A stretch of DNA of 64,000 bases from the NCBI RefSeq assembly GCF_018118585.1, contig NZ_CP069421.1, positions 186,001 to 250,000 of the forward strand. Direction: 5' to 3'. The notes beneath the pieces were generated by a model, which made no database searches, was not told the DNA's origin, and was given only the letters and a program-made list of their open reading frames with translations. Within the stretch, counting starts at the first letter, position 1; each line of letters opens with the position of its first letter. A program made the translations under genes and the position numbers. The DNA comes from Aristaeella lactis. GTDB lineage: Bacteria > Bacillota > Clostridia > Christensenellales > Aristaeellaceae. This document shows, one piece after another, positions 32,816 through 41,904 of this stretch.

Positions 32816-33550
32816 TTATCCTTTCAGGTGCTTCCAGTTCCAGACGGAATAACCGCCCAGTATGACCGCGCTGGCCGCAATCAGGATAACCGCGGCAGAA
32901 ACCGGGCCGCCAAGGGCACTGCACTGTGCTTCATCATTCGCGATGACGGAAAGAGCGTTGAACACACCGTGGAAAACAATGCATGGCATCAGGCTTTTCC
33001 CTTTGTGGAAAAGGATGACCAGGGCAAAACCAACAAACACCGCAAAGATGATCTGGCCAATGGTATCCAGGAGATTCTGGCCGTTCAGCAGGTTCACAAT
33101 ATGCCCGATGCCAAAGGTGACTGATGAAATGATAATCGCCCGGGTCAGGTTTTCCTTTTCGATCGCCCTGAACAGGAAACCGCGGAAGATGAGTTCTTCC
33201 AGGAATCCGACGCACAGCATGCTGATGACAAAGAGCACGCTTTCCGTCGCTGAGAAGCGAAGGGCAGGGCTGAAGACCAGTTTGTACAGGCACACCAGCA
33301 TCAGCGGAATGAAAAACCAGGCATGCGCGATCCGGTAACGCGGCAGGAACAGGCCGTACTTTTCCGTCAGGCCGTTCTGCTTTACCCACAGGAACAGGCA
33401 GGCTGTCATAGCCATATGAAATACGGCGGAAACCAGCTTGTACGCTCCGATTGCTTCGTTCAGGGCTTCCGCCAGGCTTGTGCCGATCACATAGATAGCG
33501 ATCCATACCAGGGCAAAAGTCAGTTCATTCTTCTCATACAGTTTCTTCAT
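32816..33550 (-). CDS. CPBP-family intramembrane metalloprotease
   Basis: A 244-residue protein with about eight hydrophobic segments. The CPBP (Abi/CAAX) motifs are intact: EELIFRG (two Glu, Arg), FGIGH (His) and FHGVFN (His, Asn). CPBP proteins cleave peptides within the membrane and often give immunity to self-made bacteriocins or mature signals. No bacteriocin gene is visible. It precedes the LytTR-DUF3021 pair on the same strand by 79 bases and may belong with it. Confidence 0.92.
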   Translation of the reverse strand: MKKLYEKNELTFALVWIAIYVIGTSLAEALNEAIGAYKLVSAVFHMAMTACLFLWVKQNGLTEKYGLFLPRYRIAHAWFFIPLMLVCLYKLVFSPALRFSATESVLFVISMLCVGFLEELIFRGFLFRAIEKENLTRAIIISSVTFGIGHIVNLLNGQNLLDTIGQIIFAVFVGFALVILFHKGKSLMPCIVFHGVFNALSVIANDEAQCSALGGPVSAAVILIAASAVILGGYSVWNWKHLKG

Positions 33551-33663
33551 GATACATCCTCCCGTCGGTTTGATCAGGCAAAGGATAATACCGCGAGGAA
33601 GGGAAACACAACAAATCGACAGGTGAAATGCATTTTCCGCGGGTAAGATGCTTCTGAACGGGA

Positions 33664-33691
33664 AAAGCCGAACCAGTTATGGCTCGGCTTT
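33664..33691. terminator. GCCGAACC-family hairpin
   Basis: AAAAGCCGAACC, loop AGTTAT, GGCTCGGCTTTT; serves the GNAT gene ending at 33718 on the minus strand and has T-runs in both directions. Confidence 0.78.
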
Positions 33692-33717
33692 TCTGTCACT
33701 GTATTTTCCAGATGCTG

Positions 33718-34140
33718 TTATACGTGATATACCATATTCACTTCGTGACAATCGGGTTCATCCACCACGTCAGTCTCTGTAAACCCTACTTTTTCATATA
33801 CATGTTTGGCATGCTCATTGCCGTAGATATATGTGGTGGTTATCTCTTTGGCATCGTGCCGGGTTTTCAGATAATCAATGAATTCAATGAGAGCACGGGT
33901 TCCCTTATGCTGGTTTTGAAAACGGATATCTATAGCATATTCCCAGAGAAAGTATTTTCGTTCTTCAAAACGATGCACCAGAGCAAAACCAACCAGGTCA
34001 TCATGATCCATGATGTCAAAAGCCATTACGGTATCAGGATTTTCCCTGATTATTATCTTTATGTTTTCCTTTGTTGACAGCATCTCTGCCTGATCAGGCG
34101 GGAGATCTATTTTCATTTCATTGGAGTTAACAAAAGTCAT
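33718..34140 (-). CDS. GNAT-family N-acetyltransferase (3 of 9)
   Basis: A 140-residue GNAT protein. IDIRFQNQHKGTRALIEF carries a Q-x-x-G-T acetyl-CoA loop, and GNEHAKHVYEKVGFTET the C-terminal motif. It is short at the N-terminus. A start eight codons later is possible; the one given has GGAGCGAAG upstream. Substrate unknown. Confidence 0.82.
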   Translation of the reverse strand: MTFVNSNEMKIDLPPDQAEMLSTKENIKIIIRENPDTVMAFDIMDHDDLVGFALVHRFEERKYFLWEYAIDIRFQNQHKGTRALIEFIDYLKTRHDAKEITTTYIYGNEHAKHVYEKVGFTETDVVDEPDCHEVNMVYHV

Positions 34141-34221
34141 TTATACAGCTTCGCTCCTTGTGTTGATTTCTCGCAAATAGTAGTGAATATAGTCTATTAT
34201 CCCATTTTATAGGCATGTCTT

Positions 34222-34821
34222 CTATTCTTCCGCGGCCTTTTCAAGCATACTGTATTGCTCTTCGGGCAATATTCCTTTGAGGGTTTCCATCGCTTCACGG
34301 TATTGATTTATATAAGCACTGAAAGTATCTGTCTTCTGAATTCGAAAGCCAAGAGAGGAGTACAACAGAATCGCTTTCCAGCTCCAGGGCTGCGTGTGGA
34401 TATAGACTGGTTCACAACCTTTCTGATAAAAACGATTCATGGCAGCGATACATAACGCCCGTCCCAAACCTTTCCGCTGGCAGTATTCTTCGACGATCAG
34501 CCAATGGAGGGAATTGACGGGATGTCCATTTCTGTCATCTGTCCAGGAAATGCATGAACCAATGACCTTTCCGGAGTTATCCAAAGTGAAAAGCAGGTCA
34601 TCGGTGCTGCCATCGCCGGAAAGGTATTTGCCCTGAAAATACTCTACGGCTTCTTTTTCGCTGCCAAAATCTCCCGCCGAGTACTCCAGTCTTGCCCAAT
34701 CCTGCTCAAATCCGGGCTGATACGAAATAATCCGGTACGCATCCGGAAGCGTGATCGGCTGGAAAGTATACTTATCACATCTGAGGATCGTATTATAGAA
34801 AGGAATTGTCCTGTCCAGCAT
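34222..34821 (-). CDS. GNAT-family N-acetyltransferase (4 of 9)
   Basis: A 199-residue GNAT enzyme with IVEEYCQRKGLGRALCIAA as acetyl-CoA loop and KAILLYSSLGFRI near the C-terminus. GGAGG precedes the ATG. Size and N-terminus suggest action on a small molecule rather than a ribosomal protein. Unlinked to a known pathway. Confidence 0.88.
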   Translation of the reverse strand: MLDRTIPFYNTILRCDKYTFQPITLPDAYRIISYQPGFEQDWARLEYSAGDFGSEKEAVEYFQGKYLSGDGSTDDLLFTLDNSGKVIGSCISWTDDRNGHPVNSLHWLIVEEYCQRKGLGRALCIAAMNRFYQKGCEPVYIHTQPWSWKAILLYSSLGFRIQKTDTFSAYINQYREAMETLKGILPEEQYSMLEKAAEE

Positions 34822-34865
34822 AATACCTCCGTAAATTCCGACTCGTTGTATTCCTGACTTAGCGA

Positions 34866-35522
34866 TCAGTCCGGCAGGTCGGCCCAGTTGATGATCTCCG
34901 CGTCAATATTGCAGCTGGCTGCGTATTTGCGGGCAATCTGGTCTGTGCTCCAGAAGTCTGAAGGGATTGATTTGCTGAGTTCCTCAGAAAGCCCCGGGAA
35001 ACTGTCAGCTGCAAGCCCGGCGCCCGGGAACAACTCTTCATCTGTTCCTGTGACAGGGTACACTTCTTTCAGTTCATAGTAGTTATCACCGGCATCGCAG
35101 ATAAAGGTGATACGGAAAAGCCATACGGCTTCATTATCCTCTTTTACCAGCCAGCGGATACTGTCATTCCCGTACAGAGAATAGGCATCAATGCATGCGA
35201 AACAGTAAACGGTCAGTTCATCCGCTTCAGGATTCGCTTCTGTTTTGATGATATACGGATTACAGAGGATCGTTTCCTCATGGTTCCAAATGGACTCATA
35301 CTGGCCTAACCGGTTCTGCTGATTGGCGCCGGATGATATAAACCACTGCCGCAGTGCTTTGGCGGTCATGCACAGGGTCTGATCATCAAACAGGGATTCA
35401 TACACGGCTTCGGGCATAGCTGTTTTGACAGGATCAGCCAGGGCACCCGTCACTGACAGCAGGGAACAGAAGATAACAAGAAAAAGAGATAACAGTCTCT
35501 GCCAGCATGACTTGTTATTCAT
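34866..35522 (-). CDS. Secreted protein of unknown function
   Basis: A 218-residue exported protein with a signal peptide (1-29, RLLSLFLVIFCSLLSVTGALA). The mature part has no recognised domain; it is acidic with four or more cysteines and an aromatic-rich core (NDSIRWLVKEDNEAVWLF). No anchor is seen. The ATG follows a run of seven G. Confidence 0.72.
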   Translation of the reverse strand: MNNKSCWQRLLSLFLVIFCSLLSVTGALADPVKTAMPEAVYESLFDDQTLCMTAKALRQWFISSGANQQNRLGQYESIWNHEETILCNPYIIKTEANPEADELTVYCFACIDAYSLYGNDSIRWLVKEDNEAVWLFRITFICDAGDNYYELKEVYPVTGTDEELFPGAGLAADSFPGLSEELSKSIPSDFWSTDQIARKYAASCNIDAEIINWADLPD

Positions 35523-35539
35523 GTGCTTTGCCCCCCCGT

Positions 35540-36148
35540 TTACAAAATGTAGGACATATCATTGATGTTCTTTATCTGATGCTTTCCATCATCGTGCACG
35601 AACATATGGGATACCCCGCCTGCGGCACCGTGAATATCGACCTTGTAGAAGGATTCGACGGGAAGGCCCAGGTACATGGCGTTCCAGATGCTCAGAAGAT
35701 CACCGTGCGAGACGATGAGGATGTTTTCATCGCTGCCGGACATCACTTCATCATAGAAAGGCTTAAGACGGTTCCAGGCATCACGCCGGCTTTCTCCGTC
35801 GGAAAACAGCCTGTCATCGACTGTCTTTTCAGGGCATTCGATGTTTTCGCGGAGCCATTGCACGGATTTGCCGCAGCACTTTCCCAGATTCCGCTCCCGC
35901 AGTTCCTGGCGGAGGATCGGTTTTACGCCCAGGTACTTTGCGATCTCTTCCGCTGTCTGCTGTGCCCGTTTCAGGTCCGATGAATACATGATTACATCTT
36001 TTCCGGAGAGCTCATCTTTCAGTTTCCGGCCGATATGATCTGCCTGCTCTCTTCCGAGATCTGTCAGGTCCCAGTCTGTCCATGAACCGACCATTCCGTT
36101 CGTGTGATGAACAGACTGTGTGTGCTGAACTGTGATAATATGCTTCAT
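35540..36148 (-). CDS. Histidine phosphatase family protein, atypical QHT motif
   Basis: A 202-residue phosphoglycerate-mutase-like protein. The catalytic His lies in VQHTQSVHHTNG, where the usual R-H-G is Q-H-T. The second part is regular: MYSSDLKRAQQTAEEIA, ELRERNLGKCCG and the late IVSHGDLLSIW. Loss of the first arginine, a phosphate ligand, may shift its substrate. I chose the ATG behind AAGAGGG over an in-frame start 15 codons upstream. Function unknown. Confidence 0.85.
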   Translation of the reverse strand: MKHIITVQHTQSVHHTNGMVGSWTDWDLTDLGREQADHIGRKLKDELSGKDVIMYSSDLKRAQQTAEEIAKYLGVKPILRQELRERNLGKCCGKSVQWLRENIECPEKTVDDRLFSDGESRRDAWNRLKPFYDEVMSGSDENILIVSHGDLLSIWNAMYLGLPVESFYKVDIHGAAGGVSHMFVHDDGKHQIKNINDMSYIL

Positions 36149-36196
36149 ATTTGCGCAGCCCTCTTCTTTCCGGTCTCTTTTACAGTAAGACACTCA

Positions 36197-36688
36197 TCAT
36201 AAATCATACAGGTAAGAGATCATTTCGTAGCCTTTGCCGCCCCAGTTATGAGAGCCGGTCTGATACTCTTTGCCGCCGACTTTTTCATAGAATCTCCGTG
36301 ATTCATGATTCTCTTTCAGGCACCAGATGATCATTTTTTTCTTGCCGATGCTCCTGAAATAATTGAAAGCATACCGCATCAGGAGCTTTCCGGTGCCTTT
36401 GTTTCTTTTTGAGTACCTGACATACAGGGCAATCACTTCGCAGTCTGCCGGTGCTTCCTCCGTTGATTCCAGCCAGGCATATCCCAGGATTTCATTTCCT
36501 TCAGCGGCAACGACATACTTATCATATCTTTTGACTTCGATCTCATATCGCTGGTTCACACTCAGGGAATCCAGGAAATCATCATCCATTATTCCGCGAT
36601 AGGCAGTCTGCCAGTCTTCAACGAGGATTTCTGCTATCTGCCTGACGTCTTCTTTTTTCGCTTGTCTTATAATGATCCCGTTATTCAT
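36197..36688 (-). CDS. GNAT-family N-acetyltransferase (5 of 9)
   Basis: A 163-residue GNAT enzyme: LVEDWQTAYRGIMDDDFL at the N-terminus, VRYSKRNKGTGKLLMRYA as acetyl-CoA loop, ESRRFYEKVGGKEY at the C-terminus. It is related in pattern to the GNAT at 25672 (TTYRGIYPDE). GGAGG precedes the ATG. Confidence 0.9.
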   Translation of the reverse strand: MNNGIIIRQAKKEDVRQIAEILVEDWQTAYRGIMDDDFLDSLSVNQRYEIEVKRYDKYVVAAEGNEILGYAWLESTEEAPADCEVIALYVRYSKRNKGTGKLLMRYAFNYFRSIGKKKMIIWCLKENHESRRFYEKVGGKEYQTGSHNWGGKGYEMISYLYDL

Positions 36689-36719
36689 TCAATGCCTCCA
36701 GGAAACAGTATAGAAAGAG

Positions 36720-37625
36720 TTATTCCCAGTCATATTCCAGCGTACATTTCCCGGCGTCCAGGGCTGCCCTGACACCGATGGGGAGGATGGCGCTGTTTTC
36801 GCCGTGACCAAAGTCATCTGAATAGGCGACGGGAATATTCCACTTTTCACCCAGGCGGGTAAGGCGCGTCAGCACCTGTTCATCTGCCGGGACGGAATAG
36901 AGGCCGAACAGCAGGCCACGCACGCGCGGCATAATACCGCACTGTTCGAGACGGGCAATATGCGCGCTGAACGCTTCAATGCCGTTGAACATCTTATTGT
37001 CCTCAACGAAGAGAATCAGGTCTCCGGCAACTTCGGGCAGCAGCTGCCCGGTTGCCGCGGCGAAGATGGTATTTGCCAGATAGCCGCCAACCAGCATGCC
37101 CGCGGCACGGCCCGGAACGAGCGTACGCCAGGGGGCGGCGGCAGTGTGACGTTTCGGCCGCGTAGTTGTAAACGCGGTAAACTGGCGCAGGTTGTAGTCT
37201 GTCGGATACTTCGCTATGGTGTCGGGAAATCTTCCGGGCGTCTGGCCGTAGAGAGTGACCAGGCCGGTCTTTGCGTGGATCGGGTTCAGAATGCTGGTGC
37301 CGTCACTGTAGCTGAGGTACAGCTTGGGATCGCGGCGGGCAGCCTCATAGTCCAGCAGGGGAACGATATCATCGGCGCCTTCACCGCCGCCGAAGAAGAC
37401 CAGGCGCACTTCCGGGTCGCGGATGAGGGCGTTGAAACTTTCGGCACGCTCTTCCGGGGTTGCGGCGTAGTCCCAACCATGGGCGAAGATCTGCGGAGCA
37501 AGACGGACCCGATAACCGAGCGACTCCAGGGCGGTGACAGAAGGGGCAATGCTTTCCTCGGTAGCCAGCCAGGAAGGCGAGGCGAGGCCGATGAGGTTGC
37601 CTGATTGCAGGAGGGGTGGAAGCAT
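36720..37625 (-). CDS. S66-family LD-carboxypeptidase / MccF-like peptidase
   Basis: A 301-residue cytoplasmic serine peptidase of the S66 group, which includes LD-carboxypeptidases recycling murein peptides and MccF, which cleaves microcin C. Typical features are the N-terminal GLASPSWLA, the FFGGGEGADDIVPLLDY segment, the nucleophile region LSYSDGTSIL and GDLILFVEDN. The overall size fits. AAGGAG precedes the ATG. Its GC-rich codon use looks unlike the neighbouring low-GC genes. Choice between murein recycling and antibiotic detoxification is open. Confidence 0.87.
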   Translation of the reverse strand: MLPPLLQSGNLIGLASPSWLATEESIAPSVTALESLGYRVRLAPQIFAHGWDYAATPEERAESFNALIRDPEVRLVFFGGGEGADDIVPLLDYEAARRDPKLYLSYSDGTSILNPIHAKTGLVTLYGQTPGRFPDTIAKYPTDYNLRQFTAFTTTRPKRHTAAAPWRTLVPGRAAGMLVGGYLANTIFAAATGQLLPEVAGDLILFVEDNKMFNGIEAFSAHIARLEQCGIMPRVRGLLFGLYSVPADEQVLTRLTRLGEKWNIPVAYSDDFGHGENSAILPIGVRAALDAGKCTLEYDWE

Positions 37626-37689
37626 GGGAAATCTCCTTTACGTGTTATGTGTTGTTGAATTCTGTGCGATTGCCCGGATGCCGCCTGGA

Positions 37690-38145
37690 TCAGAAATACT
37701 GCTCCATCAGCCGGTCAACCCACTCGGGAGTTTTGGCATCCTTTTTATCATAAACCGGGAAATATGGCTTTATATCCAGAACCGGCGTGCCGTTGATGGC
37801 GTCAAGGCTCTTTACAGCCAATGTACTGTTGCTGACAGATATAATTTCTACAGAAGTTAAGCCAATCCTGTTGGGACGGTCTTTTCCTCTTTGTGAAAAA
37901 ATGCCCACAAGAGGCATATCAGACCGTTCCTGAGGATGCCTTTGCAGGTGCTTATCCCTTATATATTCCGCCTGATCCAGATAATACAGCACTATTGCGT
38001 GGGAAAATTCTTCAAGGCCTTTCAGACCGGTATGATACGCTTCATCCAATTCAATGAAGGATATATCCTTACCCCAGGATATGTCTTTCTTTTCGTGAAC
38101 TTCGTTCCTGACATATCCTATCGGTTTGATCATTATCTCTTTCAT
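37690..38145 (-). CDS. trmO: TsaA/TrmO-like methyltransferase
   Basis: A 151-residue protein of the TrmO (TsaA/YaeB) beta-barrel family, which N6-methylates t6A37 in threonine tRNA using S-adenosylmethionine. Family motifs are IGYVRNEVH at the start, LEEFSHAIVLYYL, VGIFSQRGKDRPNRIGLT, NGTPVLDIKPY. It lacks the C-terminal domain of E. coli TrmO, as many short bacterial members do. tRNA methylation is inferred. Confidence 0.85.
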   Translation of the reverse strand: MKEIMIKPIGYVRNEVHEKKDISWGKDISFIELDEAYHTGLKGLEEFSHAIVLYYLDQAEYIRDKHLQRHPQERSDMPLVGIFSQRGKDRPNRIGLTSVEIISVSNSTLAVKSLDAINGTPVLDIKPYFPVYDKKDAKTPEWVDRLMEQYF

Positions 38146-38195
38146 GGATTCTCTTTCTTTTCCCTACATATGAATACCGCAGCCAGTGATGGCTG

Positions 38196-38399
38196 TCAGT
38201 GGGTTTCTTTTGCTTCCTGTTCCTTCTTTTTGGAATCCCGCAATCTCCGGACCAGGTTATATCCGTTTGCGATCCCCATCAGGATGAGACCAATCCAGCC
38301 GAATACTTTTGAAGCAAAAAGGGATACCACGACAAGGGTGAATCCGATGAAGGGCAGTACGATGGTTACCAGGTTTTCCAGAACTTTCTGCAGTTTCAT
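38196..38399 (-). CDS. Small two-helix membrane protein
   Basis: A 67-residue protein with two hydrophobic segments (LPFIGFTLVVVSLFA and GWIGLILMGIANGYNLV) and a charged tail (RRLRDSKKKEQEAKE). AAGGAG lies before the ATG. No family recognised. Confidence 0.68.
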   Translation of the reverse strand: MKLQKVLENLVTIVLPFIGFTLVVVSLFASKVFGWIGLILMGIANGYNLVRRLRDSKKKEQEAKETH

Positions 38400-38439
38400 T
38401 ATACATTACTCCTTATTTTCAGATGCTTCTTGCAGAGAA

Positions 38440-39468
38440 TCAGTTTCCCTGTACCAGAACAGCGAGTCTTTCTTTAATGATGGATTCATAAGCATAGGAA
38501 GACATGGCACTGGTTACAGGTTCACCGACAAGCTGTCCGCTTGAATCAATAAAATACGTGGTGGGATAGGCATAGGTCGGAAGCACATCCAGGATTCCGT
38601 CCCAGGGGATCAGATTCATATACTGTACGCCGGCATCTGCAATGAGCTGCTTCGCATTGCTGATCGTTTCACTGTCTTCCGGGTTCTGGATATCCATCAC
38701 AATGCCGACAACCGCGACATTCTTTTTGCTGACCCTTTCGCTCAGACTTTGAAGGGACGGCAGTTCGTACAGGCATGCTCCGCACCAGGTGGTCCAGACG
38801 TTCACCATTGTCAGGGTATTCTTTCCGAACAGCTCCCCGGACTGAACCGGATTTCCGTCAAGATCCGTTGTTTCAAATTCTATCGGCACACTGCTTACTT
38901 CCCCGGGCTTGAAGACACGGATCCGATCCGGTTCCATACAGCTTTGCACCAGGGATTCAATCTCTTCTTTTGCTTCCGCTGAAAGCATGCCTGCAGACTC
39001 ATATCCATCCGGAAGCCAGCATATATAGAAGTTGTGATCTTCGTAAGAACCAAGTTCACGGAAGTTTTTCAGATTCAGAAAATCCCGGTGGTCGGAGGGC
39101 ATATGATTGATTGTCTTCCCGTTATCCATACATACGATCTGCAGCAGGGACACGCATGTGCTATGGAGAAGCTGGTTCTCCTCCTCTGTGTAAGCCCGGT
39201 CCGGCCTGTAAAGAGAAAGGCCCATCTCTTTGGGAGCACCTATGTAATATACTTCCACAAAACGGACACCGGGAGCCAGGTCTATGTCACTCGTCAGCTC
39301 AAGCGATCCGAAGAGCTCCGAAGCAGGCGGAAAATCAATCTCAACACCTGTCAAAGGAAAACGCATGGTTTCCCATGGCGTTTCAGAAAGCGTGCAGGCA
39401 GGGGAAACGGCGATGACCGCAATCAGCAAAAAGGACATAAAGACGCGAATCGCTTTACAGAACTTCAA
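38440..39468 (-). CDS. TlpA-type thioredoxin-fold protein
   Basis: A 342-residue exported protein. It begins at a TTG behind AAGGGAA, because no ATG precedes the signal peptide (KFCKAIRVFMSFLLIAVIAV); the C in SPAC may be a lipobox. A unique N-terminal half is followed by a TlpA-like thioredoxin domain (about 195-342) with the redox motif WCGAC and cis-proline in AYPTTYFID. Such proteins reduce or resolve disulfides outside the membrane. The N-terminal half has no known family. Confidence 0.84.
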   Translation of the reverse strand: MKFCKAIRVFMSFLLIAVIAVSPACTLSETPWETMRFPLTGVEIDFPPASELFGSLELTSDIDLAPGVRFVEVYYIGAPKEMGLSLYRPDRAYTEEENQLLHSTCVSLLQIVCMDNGKTINHMPSDHRDFLNLKNFRELGSYEDHNFYICWLPDGYESAGMLSAEAKEEIESLVQSCMEPDRIRVFKPGEVSSVPIEFETTDLDGNPVQSGELFGKNTLTMVNVWTTWCGACLYELPSLQSLSERVSKKNVAVVGIVMDIQNPEDSETISNAKQLIADAGVQYMNLIPWDGILDVLPTYAYPTTYFIDSSGQLVGEPVTSAMSSYAYESIIKERLAVLVQGN

Positions 39469-39511
39469 GATGTTTATTCCCTTCTTTCTTTGAATTGCTG
39501 TACTGCCAGGC

Positions 39512-41656
39512 TTACTTTTTCCGGGAAGCTTTCAGGACTGCGGTGACAACAAACAGACCCAGCAGGCTGAGAAGAAGCAGTCCGATCCAGACAGCCGGAT
39601 GAGTGCTGTCACCGGTGTGAGGAACAGGACGGGGTGTGGCAGTCGGAGCGGGCGAGGGAGTGGGCAAAGCCTTCTCAATGGGCAGGTTTGCTTTTGTCTC
39701 ACCATCGGCAAAGGTGATCACGACCTTGTGATCCCCGGCAGGCAGCGTATCCAGGTAGTCTGCCTTCAGGGTCAGGACAAGGCTGCCGGCGGCCTTGAGA
39801 TAATTCTTTTCACTGACGGGACTGCCGTCCATGGTAACGCTGATAAAACTGTCAAATGTCACATTGTCCCGAATGCTGCGCTTTACGGTAAATACAAAGT
39901 CTTTTCCACTGCCCTGGGTATACTTGTCTCCCTGAACCGTAACGGTATAGACCGGATCTTCCGCATAGGTGTAAATATAGGTCGTGTCTTTCGTGACCGC
40001 GGTTTCGGTATCCGGTGTCGTATTCCAGCTGCCGGCTTTGCAGCTGGCTGCGGGTTTTGTGCCCGCACCTGGGATCTGGGAAGCCTGCAGCTTCAGGACG
40101 TCCCCTTCATGGCCTGTCAGGATGACTTCGCGGTCATCACTTCCGCCGTTGTCCCATTCGCCGTTGACCACGCGGAAGGTTACCTTCACACTGGTTTTGC
40201 TGCGGAAGATCAGATCGCCGGGCACATAGGTGATGGTATAATTACCGGTCACATCCTGCTCCTTGGCGCCAAGGATCTTTGCCGCGGATGGTACGAGTTT
40301 ATTGCCGTCTGCGGTAATTGTTACCGCACTGAGTGTATGACCATTTACAGCATCAGTCAGTTCAGCATATTCCACGCCGGATTCGGGTTTGCTGCCTTCC
40401 GGGATTGTCTGGGCTTTCGCCGTGACAGTGGCCTCTTTTTTCCTGATGACCGCTGTGACACAATGCTTTTGGGAGCTGCTGTGGGTTTCATCGCCGATGG
40501 CCCGGTACCAAACATAATAAGTTTTCGCTTCGACACCGGTGGGAATGTCTGTACTCCAGCCGGAAACAGGAGCTGTTTCAGCATCTGTACCGAGAACATA
40601 CTGCATCGTGCCATGTTCAGCTGCGCCTGCGGTAACAAGCTCCTCGGGGGAACCTGTGTAGGTGCACTCCTGTCCCTTGGGAGCGGTCTTGATAGTCGCG
40701 GCTGGTGCTTCTGCCCACCTGGCCATTACCGTGATCTCTCCGGTATTGTTATTTACACAGGAACGGGTTATCAGTACTTCGGATCCCGGCATACCGAGCA
40801 GGTCCACGCCGCTGACTTCCCAATGACTGAATATCTTGCCCTCCGGTGGTTCAATAGTGCATACCGGAAGTTCGAAAAACTCGCCTTCATTTACCTTCTC
40901 TGAATCCATGGCGCCCAGACCGTCATTGGGATCATAGACAAGCGTGAATGTCATGGAAGGGAAGCCAACTTCCTTATAGCTTAACTTCTTTCCAGCGGTA
41001 TCGGCCGGTATGCTTGTGGGCTGCTGCCACTGATTATAACCGACTCCGATTACTTCATTGATCACTTTTCCGTTAAAGGCTTTGGCGGTATCCAGATACG
41101 CCTGTACTTCCACGGCGGTGATTTCTTTTTTGATGGTAATCGCAGACGCACTGATACCACAGTTTCCGCCGATTGCTTTGACTGAGCCGCTGCTGAAAAC
41201 CAGCGGACCCTTGCAGAAGACCGCAGGACCGGCCCAGGTATCGAACATATTTATGTCCAGGCTGCCGGAACCGGCAAAGGTTACGGTACAGTCAGCTTTA
41301 TCGCTCCTGATCACGTGATCGTCATCATAGGCCCAGTCTCTTGACTGGGTGATCTTGTTTGACCCGCTCAGGGAGATGGTCAGGTTTTCAGTGCCGTTAT
41401 AGTATATCGCGGCGTACCTGCTGTTTGTATATTCATATCCCAGGCCGCTGTAGGTATAGTTGTCCAGCGTAAGGGTATGGGACGCAGGATCATAGCTCCA
41501 GTGATTTTGTGACAGTTGACTGCAGTTTTCCGCGGTAACCTGAGTTCCGCCAATCCAGAGGGGATATTCATCGGATGCTCCCAGCGCGGCGGAGCAGGCT
41601 GCGACGAATACAAGGCACAGCAACAGGCATGTCAGGAGTTTTGTTCTGTTTGTCAT
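39512..41656 (-). CDS. Sortase-anchored surface protein
   Basis: A 714-residue surface protein: signal peptide (1-27), an N-terminal beta-solenoid-like part rich in CVTFAGSGSLDIN-type strands, an InlB-B-like stretch (FTLVYDPNDGLGAMDS...), MBG-like beta domains (residues about 380-490, VTAKAQTIPEGS), a Pro/Thr linker (PTPSPAPTATPRP) and a C-terminal sorting signal VPHTGD, a hydrophobic helix (about 683-705) and a KASRKK tail. VPHTG deviates from LPXTG at the first position. It contrasts with the Cna_B protein at 1-1800, which has no sorting signal. The ligand is unknown. Confidence 0.84.
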   Translation of the reverse strand: MTNRTKLLTCLLLCLVFVAACSAALGASDEYPLWIGGTQVTAENCSQLSQNHWSYDPASHTLTLDNYTYSGLGYEYTNSRYAAIYYNGTENLTISLSGSNKITQSRDWAYDDDHVIRSDKADCTVTFAGSGSLDINMFDTWAGPAVFCKGPLVFSSGSVKAIGGNCGISASAITIKKEITAVEVQAYLDTAKAFNGKVINEVIGVGYNQWQQPTSIPADTAGKKLSYKEVGFPSMTFTLVYDPNDGLGAMDSEKVNEGEFFELPVCTIEPPEGKIFSHWEVSGVDLLGMPGSEVLITRSCVNNNTGEITVMARWAEAPAATIKTAPKGQECTYTGSPEELVTAGAAEHGTMQYVLGTDAETAPVSGWSTDIPTGVEAKTYYVWYRAIGDETHSSSQKHCVTAVIRKKEATVTAKAQTIPEGSKPESGVEYAELTDAVNGHTLSAVTITADGNKLVPSAAKILGAKEQDVTGNYTITYVPGDLIFRSKTSVKVTFRVVNGEWDNGGSDDREVILTGHEGDVLKLQASQIPGAGTKPAASCKAGSWNTTPDTETAVTKDTTYIYTYAEDPVYTVTVQGDKYTQGSGKDFVFTVKRSIRDNVTFDSFISVTMDGSPVSEKNYLKAAGSLVLTLKADYLDTLPAGDHKVVITFADGETKANLPIEKALPTPSPAPTATPRPVPHTGDSTHPAVWIGLLLLSLLGLFVVTAVLKASRKK

Positions 41657-41904
41657 AAGTGTGTCCTCATTTCACGCGGGAAGACCGTCTTCTTGACCAG
41701 ACGGGCCGCAAATCATGAATTATTGTACATACAATTATACATATTAACAATGTCAAAAATGGCTTTTACGGTCTGAAAATAAAAAGCGCAGCCCCGGCTG
41801 CCATCCGCCTTCGGTCATGCGTATTAACAGGTGCCTGACACAACCGGCCAGGCTGAAGGAATGAAGGTGCTGCCTGGTACAGGCACTGAAAGGAAGGAAA
41901 GAGT

